Positions 31,066 to 39,758 of a stretch of DNA of 64,000 bases are shown one piece after another. Position numbers and translations under genes: made by a program. The notes beneath the pieces were generated by a model that saw only the letters and a program-made list of their open reading frames with translations, searched no databases and was not told the origin of the DNA. The stretch spans positions 310,001 to 374,000 of the forward strand of contig CATKHK010000035.1 in assembly GCA_949751835.1 (NCBI GenBank), written 5' to 3'. This DNA comes from Blepharisma japonicum. Lineage: Eukaryota; Ciliophora; Heterotrichea; Heterotrichida; Blepharismidae. Positions within the stretch are counted from its first letter, which is position 1. Each line of letters opens with the position of its first letter.

Positions 31066-32400
31066 ATGGAATTTCTTAAGAAAGTTTTGGAATTACTTAA
31101 GAAAGTTTTTTGGTTTTTTACTACTCCTAAGGGCCTTATATTGCTGTTTGTTTGGTTTTGAGAATCTTGATGGCTCTTGGATAAGGCCTCATATGGTTTG
31201 AATAAAACGAACTGCAAATTCGATAGCAATATATGCTTTAAAGAAAGAGAGGTCTATAGCGAAATAAGCTCTCAAATTTTATCTGAATATGATTCTCGCC
31301 CTCTTGGACTTTTCTTTGGCTATAAAAAATCAGGTAAATCACTATATTTAAGTGATTTCTATTGTCATAATAGCGGTGTTTATTATATGCCTTTGTCATA
31401 CGATAAAATAACGGGAGGCCTTAATATTGATATTAATCCACTTAAAGATCAAATTTTCGCAGAAATCCCTGAAAAAGATTGAAAGAGTTGGTTTTCACAT
31501 AAGTTTGATTGAATTCTTAAATACATCAAAATAACCAATCAAAAAGATCCAAATTATACAATAGATAAGCTTGTACTTGACTTTAATGACAAAGAATTAA
31601 TCACTCATTTGATTGAGCAATTGGGAAGAAAACCGATTATTATATTTGACAATGTCGAAATTGTTCAAGGCTTTCCAGAACAAATAAAAGCATTATTAAA
31701 TTTCATTGATTATGGAATCAATAGTGGGCACTATAGGATTATTTTAAGTGGAAACGACGAATGGGTTCTCAGTTTTTTTTCTGAAAAGTATGACTATGAT
31801 GATAATAAAATCTATAAAATCTCAAACATCCCAGATATGAATAAATATGAGTCAATAGAATACCATAAATGCAAGAGGCCAAATGACACAGAAGATGTAA
31901 TAAGCTATACATATGATTATTTAAGAGGAAGTTTTCTTCAATATGATAGCTTTTTGCGTGTCTCTGCAGGATTTGATAAGCTTGAAAAGTGCGATGCAGA
32001 ATATATTATCAAAGAGTTAATAAGAGACCAAAAAAGAGATTTTGAAAGAGCCGACATATTTTTTGATCGTTTAGATCAAGAGATAAGCATTCATAAAGAT
32101 GGTGAAGCAAAGAAATATTTATTCAAGACATTTCAACTGATGTATTTACTAATTAAAAATGAAGGCCCAATTCTAGAAGAAAATGCTAGGTATTTTACTA
32201 AAGGGAATGAAAAAAGTATCGGGTTTATTTTTAAGACTACGCATGACTTCAAAAAAAATTCGTGAATATTTGATTTTAAATCAAATTTGCATAGGCTTTA
32301 TGCAATTGAAGGATTTGATTTAAGCCTTAGCAAAGCTCTGATAAATGCACAATCATTTGAAAACTTTACAAATTTGTTGAAGGAGGAATGGTCAATGTAA
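31066..32400 (+). CDS. Membrane-anchored P-loop (AAA-like) ATPase
   Basis: 444 residues from ATG 31066 to TAA, reading five TGA codons as Trp (three in or near the N-terminal membrane segment or just after Walker A, two later). Residues ~14-38 are hydrophobic and aromatic (VFWFFTTPKGLILLFVWFW), a likely membrane anchor. Walker A is G85-YKKSGKS-92 in LGLFFGYKKSGKS; Walker B is PIIIFDN (190-196). The rest (DYGINSGHYRIILSGND sensor-like strand, then YDYLRGSFLQYD) follows the layout of STAND/archaeal-type AAA ATPases. No known effector domain. A degraded paralogue end lies at 29230, so this is probably one of a multicopy family. Confidence 0.72.
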
Positions 32401-32868
32401 TAGACTTCGATAAATTATTAAGGGTTTTTAATTCTAAATATCTAGCATTTGCATGACTATAAAATATTTTATGTAATTTTAAATTCCCTAAATTAGCTGT
32501 AACTTTAAATTAATAAAATATAACTCTATATTCATAGATCTTTAAATATATTATAATATATCCTAAAAATATTTTTTCAAAAGATTTCTCATAATTAATA
32601 AGATAAAATGCAAAATGCATTCATTTTATAACTTTGCATAATCCTTATAATTTTTATTATTTAATTTAATAATGGTGCAGTAATTATTTTTAAATATTTT
32701 GCATTTAGCATGAACTAAAAATAAAGTATCCTCTAATTAATTTGAATTTCTAATTCTAAATTTCATTACCATTGAACTATATATTTATTTTTTTCACTAT
32801 ATACAATTAATCCTCTCTATAAAAATGCCAATTTTGTATTTAATCTTTCAATTAGGCTTTTGAATGCA
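32401..32868. other. Intergenic AT-rich region
   Basis: 468 bp between ATPase and F-box genes (both plus). It keeps loose resemblance to the sequence after the pseudogene at 29339, including TTAGCTGT followed by a TTTRAATTAATA-type word near 32500 and 29430, supporting duplication that included the 3' flank. Nothing else. Confidence 0.4.
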
Positions 32869-33876
32869 ATGGCTTATTTGAGTTTAGAAAAATTCAGGCT
32901 AACCAGAAGCATAATCCAAGGCATATCTCTTGTAAAACGAGAAGAGAATGATACATGTGAATATTGCTATCAATGCAACGAAGCAATCAACGATGATATT
33001 ATGATACACATAGGCGTAAAATTAATTTTTCAAATAGAAACCAGGACTTTCCATGTAAAATGTGTAAATCCTGTCGATTTTAAAATGCTGATACCTTTGA
33101 CGATACCTCAAGAAATCAATGACACTGGAATAATTCAATGAATTCAAAATTGAAATTCCAGCCTAAATTCAACACATCTAGAGCAGATGACAATCAATAA
33201 AGCTCTGCAAGGTAAAATTTGTACAAATCTTAGAAGACCTTGGCTAGAAGTCTTTAAATTTTTGAATTATAAAGAAGTGCTTTGAGCGATTTCTTTAGTT
33301 AATAAAGAGTTTTATGAGATTTGCTGGAGTGATGAAATTTGGTGCTTCTTTATGTATAGAGATTTTGGGGAAAAATGCCAATTAAAAAGACTATTAAGAG
33401 AAGAATATTTTCAAGCAATTTATATGAGATGTCATATATGTCACGAAAAATCTTATGAGCTAATATATCGGTGTCATGTAAAGAAAAGACCAGTATGCCA
33501 AAAATGCATCCTTACTAATCAAAAAGAAATCATGTGAAGTGATGCAAAATCAGCTTTTTCTGAAGAAAGGCTTAAGATGTTTTGATCTTGAAAAGGGGGG
33601 ATTCATCAAGCTGCATACTTAGACTTTGATGTTTACCCCAGAGCTGTGATCGACGAAATTCATGAAAGATTAATTAATTCTGGAGAAATCTATTTGGCAA
33701 ATTGCTTTAGTGATATTGCCAAAAATTATGAAAGACGGAATCTCCTAACAAGCATTATTATAAAAGAATCCAAAAACATTATTAAATGTTTGAAGGAAAA
33801 TAAACAAATTAACTCTCTTGCAGTTGACATGATTAAAAGTACAAGAATCAATATAAATAGAATTAATAATAATTAA
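32869..33876 (+). CDS. F-box-like protein with Cys/His clusters
   Basis: 335 residues when six TGA codons are read as Trp; under the standard code it breaks into small pieces. The N-terminus has CEYCYQCNEAIN and a later FHVKCVNP, a PARP/LIM-like zinc cluster. Residues ~117-166 form an F-box-like helix bundle: RRPWLEVFKFLNYKEVLWAI, LVNKEFYEICWSDEIW, where the Leu/Trp pattern matches F-box/WD proteins. A second cluster (MRCHICHEKSY ... VCQKCIL) may bind zinc. F-box proteins select substrates for SCF ubiquitin ligases; that role is inferred. Start ATG 32869 (MAYLSLEKF). Tail to tail with the next gene with 9 bp between stops. Confidence 0.7.
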
Positions 33877-33885
33877 TAATCTCAT

Positions 33886-35274
33886 TTAAACTTTTTCTAA
33901 AACAGCCAATTTTGCTTTGATTGAATTGATATACATTTCATCTACCTGGTTTGCCATTTCCAGAGTATTTGCGCCATTTATCTTAGTCTCGTTCTTCTTC
34001 GCAATTTTTTCCATCATGGCTGCTTTTACTTTTAATTTTTCGGCCTTTTCTTCTTCTGTTAGACTTTCATCATAAAGGTCATCTTCTCAATCAATTTTTT
34101 GTATTTCTGATCTTGGTTCGCTTCCCCTTAACTTCCTTCTCTCTCCTAAATAATCCACAAAAACAGGCTCTCTTTTGGGTTTTGGCTTAGGAATCATAGG
34201 ATTATCTTTTCATTTTTTGCCCAAAACAGATTTTGTATCTCTGTCTCTAGAATTATCTGATCTTCGTTCAGATACACTTCTAGAAGATTTAGTATAAATA
34301 GTAGACCTTACTATAGCATTGTGTTTTAGCCTTTCCACAATAAGCTGCATTTCATGCTTCTTGTATGGATCAATAGAAGGCTGAAACATTTCTTTAACCA
34401 ACTCTGCATATTGAAGCTTTTTATCGTATAAAATTTTTTTATTTATTCCTTCCTTCTCAAAATCTTCTTTTTTCTTTTTATCTTCTTCTAAAATTGCATC
34501 GGTAAACCTTGATTTCAAGCTTAAAGACGCTGCATTCATTTTATGCTCTAAAGATCTATTTTTCAGGTTTTGCCTTCTACGTTCATCAAACTCCTGCATA
34601 ATTTCATCATGATGTCGCGAATGTTCAACTAAATCATAATGGTCTAATGGTTTAAATAAATTTCTTTTTTTTGCTAGTTCTGCTTTTTTCTTTTCTAGCT
34701 CTGGCATAAGTACAGATTGCTGATAATTATCTTGAATTTTTTTAAATAAAGGTTTTTCTGATATAACTTTTTTATATTCGGTTTCTCCTATTTCTTTCAT
34801 TGTTGCGATTTCTCTTTTTCTTGCTTCTGATTTTTCTTTTAACTCCTTAAGCCTTTGCGCTTTTTTTTCTTCTTCCTGTTTTAACTCTAGCTCTTTGAGT
34901 CTCTCATATTCTAATCTTTCTTGTTCTTCTTTAGCGAGCATTTCTTTTTCTCTTTCAAGCTTTCGTCTTTCTCTCTCTTGCATTTCTTTGGCTAATTTTT
35001 TAGCGAGTTTTTTAGCTGCTTTAGTTTTTTCAATTTCTTCTAACGAAGAATCTAACTTATTTATTTTTTCGTTAGGGGTGGGTGATGGAGTTTGGCGTAA
35101 ATTTGTAAAATGTTTCAGTTTTCTTGGAAAGGAAGGTTGCTTAAAGAGAGCTTTTGCTTTAAAAGCCGTGAAAACTGAGAATAGAGTGTCAGAAATTTGT
35201 TGGGAAATGGAATCAAGAGTCTTTTTTGGAAGATTTAGTGAATCCAGTTGAACTTGAATATGATTTGATGCCAT
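33886..35274 (-). CDS. Charged coiled-coil protein
   Basis: 462 residues. TGA is read as Trp twice, near 34209 (GKKWKDNPM) and near 34088 (QKIDWEDDLYDE); the frame ends at TAA 33886. Residues ~85-160 are a Glu/Lys/Arg-rich helix (AKEMQERERRKLEREKEM, LKELELKQEEEKKAQRLKEL). Beyond it are conserved-looking short stretches (EKPLFKKIQDNYQQSVLMPE, LDHYDLVEHSRHHDEIMQEF). No family recognised; the style is that of basal body or axonemal accessory proteins (inference). Confidence 0.7.
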
Positions 35275-35451
35275 TTTAGCAATAATTCAATTATTTAGAA
35301 AGCATAAGAATCAGTATAAAGAGTATGCAGAATTTCAGTAATAAGAAAATACTTTTAGTAATCTATAAAGAGTGATAATTTATAAAAATAGCTCTACATT
35401 TTAAAAAAATCAGTCACAATTAATGCTGAAAATGTCAGCTCTATAATTAAA

Positions 35452-36669
35452 ATGATCAATACTAAGCTTCCAAACTGGGAGGTTGGGCCACGATACCGAC
35501 TTGTTCGGCGTATTGGAAAAGGAACCTATGGCTCTGTTTGCGAAGCTATCGATCTTCAAACTAACCAGAGAGTTGCCATCAAAAATGTCAAAGCTCTTTT
35601 CGACGATGTTATAGAGGCCAAGCATATGCTTAGAGAGATTTCTATCATGAGAACTCTTAATCATATCAATATCATTAAAATCGTCAATATTTTCACCCCA
35701 AGTGCATCTCAAGAGTTCAACAATGTGTACATCGTCATGGAGCATGCTGAAGCTGACCTTAAAAAACTCTCAAAATCTCCTACATATCTAGAGCATAACC
35801 ATATAAAACACCTTATGTACCAAGCTGTTTGCGGAATGCGCTACATGCACTCTGCAAATGTCTTGCATCGCGATATTAAGCCTGCAAATATTTTAATTAA
35901 TTCCAATTGCACCCTCAAAATATGTGATTTTGGACTATCAAGATCATATAGAAGCTTGAATCAGAATTTCGAAAGCCAAGCTGAGAATAATATGAATGAA
36001 GAAAGAGATATGAACGCTAGAGGGTTTCAGAAAGGATTTAAGAGGATTTTAACAGGCCACGTTGTAACACGCTGGTATAGAGCTCCTGAAGTAATTTTAC
36101 TTGAAAAAGAGTATGGAAAAGAAATGGATGTTTGGAGTTTAGGCTGTGTTTTTGCTGAAATGCTGCAAATGGTAAGAGAAAACAATCAAGAATTTATAGA
36201 AAGATGCCCATTGTTTCCTGGGAAAAGCTGCTTTCCTCTTTCACCAGACTTAAATACAGCCAATATGAGAGCAGGGTATCCCTGTTCTGAAAGTGACCAA
36301 TTAAATGTGATTTTTCAAATTATTGGAACTCCTTCAGCAGAGGATTTAAGATTTATCTCAGATGAAAAAGCAATTAGATATGTACAATCGTTTCCTTTCA
36401 TCCCCTCCAAAGACTTGCGAGAATATTTCCCAGCTTGCACAGCAGAAGAAATTGATTTGTTGCAAAGGCTTTTAACATTTTCTCCACATAGAAGAATTAC
36501 TCTTGATCAAGCCTTGCAGCATCCTTATTTTGCTATGATTAGAGATCCGAATTTGGAGAGGCTAGCAGAAACGCCTGCTGATTTTATTTTTGATAGGGAT
36601 ACTGATATCGATATGCAGACATTGAGAGATTTGTTCAGAAGAGAGATAAACAGATATAATCATATTTAA
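35452..36669 (+). CDS. Mitogen-activated protein kinase with atypical TGH activation motif
   Basis: 405 residues. CMGC/MAPK features: IGKGTYGSVCEA loop, VAIKNVK, HRDIKPANILI, ICDFGLSRSY, VVTRWYRAPEVILL, DVWSLGCVFAEML, PLFPGKSC, and LLTFSPHRRIT. A ~35-residue insert sits between DFG and the activation motif. The motif before VVTRWYRAPE is T201-G-H203, not TEY/TPY/TDY, so the usual phospho-Tyr is a His. Apicomplexan MAPKs of the Pfmap-2 class have a comparable TSH. Ends in TAA. Confidence 0.93.
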   Translation: MINTKLPNWEVGPRYRLVRRIGKGTYGSVCEAIDLQTNQRVAIKNVKALFDDVIEAKHMLREISIMRTLNHINIIKIVNIFTPSASQEFNNVYIVMEHAEADLKKLSKSPTYLEHNHIKHLMYQAVCGMRYMHSANVLHRDIKPANILINSNCTLKICDFGLSRSYRSLNQNFESQAENNMNEERDMNARGFQKGFKRILTGHVVTRWYRAPEVILLEKEYGKEMDVWSLGCVFAEMLQMVRENNQEFIERCPLFPGKSCFPLSPDLNTANMRAGYPCSESDQLNVIFQIIGTPSAEDLRFISDEKAIRYVQSFPFIPSKDLREYFPACTAEEIDLLQRLLTFSPHRRITLDQALQHPYFAMIRDPNLERLAETPADFIFDRDTDIDMQTLRDLFRREINRYNHI

Positions 36670-36735
36670 GAAAATATTTAGATAAATGTAGACATTATAA
36701 TAGAAATGAAGAATTTGAAATTTTATTAAATTTTA

Positions 36736-37149
36736 TTAGGAAGTATCTATCAGGGATTCTTCTTCGAACACAAAGAAACTACAAAAATTGCTGGTCCCAT
36801 AATTTTTACAGCCCCAGAATCTTCTTCCTGAATTTTGACCGTTCTTAATTGTTCTCATAACTGCAGGCTCATTGCACCGACAGAATTTTTTTTTATTGTC
36901 TGACTCTCATTCAATAACTATCTGCTCATTTTCGCTGAGGTTTATTTCAAAACTATTTTTCTTTCTTGGTTTTAAATGTTTTTCTTTCAAAAATTTACCA
37001 TCTAACGTGCTTTGGCGGTATTTAATACGATTCAACTCCCTTGGCTTGGCCTTTTGTCTTTCTTCTATATCTTCTTTCTCAATATTGTTTCTGACTATTG
37101 CTCTTTGGGGATTTGACGTAATTTTTGTTATTTTTAATTTTTTACCCAT
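36736..37149 (-). CDS. Small GRF-type zinc-finger protein
   Basis: 137 residues with TGA at 36907-36909 as Trp. The first ~80 residues are basic and polar. Residues ~91-130 match a GRF zinc finger: FCRCNEPAVMRTIKNG, GRRFWGCKNYG, FCSFFVFEEE, i.e. C-x-C, the Gly-Arg-x-Phe core and two further Cys. GRF fingers bind single-stranded nucleic acid in NEIL3, APE2, TTF2 and topoisomerase III; here there is no catalytic domain. Ends in TAA. Confidence 0.78.
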
Positions 37150-37661
37150 CTTGCAGTAAATATTATAAAGACATTTTATTTCGTAATTCTATAAGCTTAA
37201 AAATGGCTTTATTAATTGCGGGCAACTTTCATATGATACAATAGGGGCTCAAAGGTGGAAATCTACTTTCTTATAATAAATGGATAATTTAACTTTAATA
37301 AATAATTTTTTAAAGTATTAAAAAATGCTAATTAAATTTAGCAAGTCTCAGATTTTATCCGTTAAATGACCGTATATAGAATTAATCTTTTAGAATTTGC
37401 TGAGCACAGAATGTATAAGTTTAAAGCAAACTTTAAAGCTAAACTTTCTATAATTGGAATATAAATGGTAAAAAATTAAAATATGTTTTAATTTTATGAT
37501 TTTGAAAAACTTATTCAGATCTTTATTTATGAGATTCTATATAGACAAAAAATAATATTGTATTTAATATATTAGCTCAAACCAACAAATTAAGCATTTG
37601 AATATCATCATGAAGCTCAATTAAATCATCTTTATTTAACTTAAAAATTAATTTACATAAA
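37150..37661. other. Divergent intergenic region
   Basis: 512 bp AT-rich DNA between the GRF-finger start (minus) and the LRR gene start (plus). No RNA gene or small ORF supportable. Confidence 0.4.
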
Positions 37662-39140
37662 ATGCCAAAATTAACTAAAGAAGTAATAGACAAAGGTTTT
37701 GAAGACAGAAGAGAAGGTAGTGCAATTGTAATCCAAAGCAAACAAATTTCTTCTTTAGAAGGTCTCTCAAATCTAATATCAAACCCCAAACAATTAGTCC
37801 ACCTCGATCTTTCATTTAATATGATTCGTACAATTCCACCTCATCTCGAATTATTCCCCTCACTTCTTTATCTCGATTTATCAACAAATCTTCTTACTAC
37901 CATTGAAGGATTAGATAATCTTTCTGCCTTACAAGTTTTACGTTTATCTCGCAATAGAATTACAAAAATCGAAAACTTAGAAGGAAATCGCAATTTAAAC
38001 GCCTTAGATCTCAGCATGAATCAAATATCTCGAATAGAGCGAATAAGTCATTTAAGAAGCATGAAATTGCTTTACTTATATGGAAACCAAATATCTGCTT
38101 TAGAAGGGCTTGAAGGAATGCTTTATTTAAAAGAGTTAAGAATTGAACAAAACCAAATCCCTGATATAAATCATCTAGCGCTAATAGATACACAAATAGA
38201 AGAGCTTCAAGCTCATACAAATTCTATAGGTAATTTAGATGATGTTATCGTAGCGGTTTCTCGTTTGCCGAAGCTGAAAAATTTGTCTTTGTATAATAAT
38301 CCAGTTTCTTATGATCCAACTTACAGATTCCGTATCCTAAAGTTTAAAAATATCGTAAACTTAGATGGGCTACTTGTTAAAGACTATATAAGAGATGTAT
38401 TAGAAGACATGGAAGAAAACTATGATTTGGACCAAGTCGTTGTTAAATCTCAGCACAGTATAAGCGAGCTTATAGAGCACGAGCGAGAAGTAAAAGACAC
38501 GGCTATAAAATTAATGAAAATCCAAATAGATCAACTTGAAGACGATTTTTTTGCATTTAAAAGAGCAATGGAAATTGAACTGGAAAAGCTAAACGAGTAT
38601 GCAGCTATTATTAGAACCAAAAAGAATTTAGGTGAAGATGTAGCTTTAGACGTAATTAGAGTTAATGAGTGGAAGCAAAGAGTTCAAGAGATGGAAAAAG
38701 AAAGGCTGGAAAGCATAAGGCAAAGAAAATTAAAGCTTGAAGAAGAAAAGAAAAAATATTTAAGGGATAAGCGAGCAAATATCGATTTTACAGGAAAATT
38801 ATATGAAATTGCACAAGCAAATCCAAAGCTCTGGAGAGAAGTGAAAGAAGAAGTTTGGAAAAAGCAAGTCGAGTTTGAAGATCAAAACTTCACAGTCAAG
38901 CAGACAACAGTCAGAAAAATGAGTGATCATAATTTTAAACAGAGCTATGGGCAAGGTGTTAGTCCAGAAATTCAAATAAATATTGCTGAAGAAGCCATGA
39001 AAAAAATTGAAAATGAGCTTGGTGGCCAGTTAGCAAGAAATGCTGAGTCTCGGCTTGCCGCAACAGAAAATCAAGCTGCTGAAAAAATTCAACAAAAAGC
39101 AAAAGATGCTAAAAAATCCAAAGCGTGCTTAATTTTTTAA
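37662..39140 (+). CDS. SDS22-type leucine-rich-repeat protein with coiled coil and C-terminal CaaX box
   Basis: 492 residues. Residues ~25-215 are about eight 22-residue LRRs (LVHLDLSFNMIRTIP, LLYLDLSTNLLTTIEGL, VLRLSRNRITKIENL, ALDLSMNQISRIE), capped by a YDPTYRFRILKFKNIVNLDG LRR-cap. A charged coiled coil follows (~285-380), then a polar C-terminal part. The last residues KAKDAKKSKACLIF are a polybasic stretch plus CaaX box (C-L-I-F), predicting prenylation, probably geranylgeranylation, and membrane attachment. SDS22-type LRR plus coiled coil is common in ciliary proteins. Ends in TAA, 22 bp before the phosphatase. Confidence 0.85.
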   Translation: MPKLTKEVIDKGFEDRREGSAIVIQSKQISSLEGLSNLISNPKQLVHLDLSFNMIRTIPPHLELFPSLLYLDLSTNLLTTIEGLDNLSALQVLRLSRNRITKIENLEGNRNLNALDLSMNQISRIERISHLRSMKLLYLYGNQISALEGLEGMLYLKELRIEQNQIPDINHLALIDTQIEELQAHTNSIGNLDDVIVAVSRLPKLKNLSLYNNPVSYDPTYRFRILKFKNIVNLDGLLVKDYIRDVLEDMEENYDLDQVVVKSQHSISELIEHEREVKDTAIKLMKIQIDQLEDDFFAFKRAMEIELEKLNEYAAIIRTKKNLGEDVALDVIRVNEWKQRVQEMEKERLESIRQRKLKLEEEKKKYLRDKRANIDFTGKLYEIAQANPKLWREVKEEVWKKQVEFEDQNFTVKQTTVRKMSDHNFKQSYGQGVSPEIQINIAEEAMKKIENELGGQLARNAESRLAATENQAAEKIQQKAKDAKKSKACLIF

Positions 39141-39162
39141 AATCCTAATAAAATTGACATAA

Positions 39163-39648
39163 ATGTATACAATCAATAAGGTGTTACCTGGAATTTTCAT
39201 TGGAAACTACGATGCAGCCTCAAATATAGTTTTGCTTCAGCATCATGAAATAACTCACATATTAATTGTAGGCGAAGGCTTAGCACAGCGTTTCCCAAAT
39301 AACTATGCTTACAAACAAATTAATATTTATGATCTTGCATCATGCAATATTCATCAATATTTTGACGAATGCAATGATTTTATTGCAAACTGCCTGAAGC
39401 AAAAAGGAAAAATCCTTATTCATTGTGATACTGGAATTTCTAGAGCTCCCACAATTTTAATTGCATATTTAATGAAGACGAAAAATATTGGATTTACACA
39501 AGGGTTGGAGATAGTGAAAAAGAAGCACCCAGAAGCACAGCCGAACAATGGGTTTGCGTCACAGCTTTTACAGTATCAGAATAGTCTAGAAGCACTGAGT
39601 AAAAGAGATGGGATGAAAAATGATATATGTTCGTGTATAGTGATTTAA
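39163..39648 (+). CDS. Dual-specificity protein phosphatase with C-terminal CaaX box
   Basis: 161 residues, a compact DUSP domain: LPGIFIGNYDAA, VVG-like strand ILIVGEG, NIYDLASCNIHQYF and the signature IHC88DTGISR94AP. The usual Ser after Arg is Ala, and the general-acid Asp is in IYDLAS. The C-terminus CSCIVI ends in a CaaX-like box (C-I-V-I), with a second Cys just ahead that could be palmitoylated. It is not a PRL-type phosphatase by sequence, although PRLs also end in CaaX. Ends in TAA. Confidence 0.87.
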   Translation: MYTINKVLPGIFIGNYDAASNIVLLQHHEITHILIVGEGLAQRFPNNYAYKQINIYDLASCNIHQYFDECNDFIANCLKQKGKILIHCDTGISRAPTILIAYLMKTKNIGFTQGLEIVKKKHPEAQPNNGFASQLLQYQNSLEALSKRDGMKNDICSCIVI

Positions 39649-39758
39649 AGGTAGGATTGCGATTAGGAAGGATTAATACTAAATTTATACTTAAATAAGT
39701 TAGTATTTTTTATTTTTTATTTAGAAATCGAAAATAGCAAAATTAATAAGTAATTATA

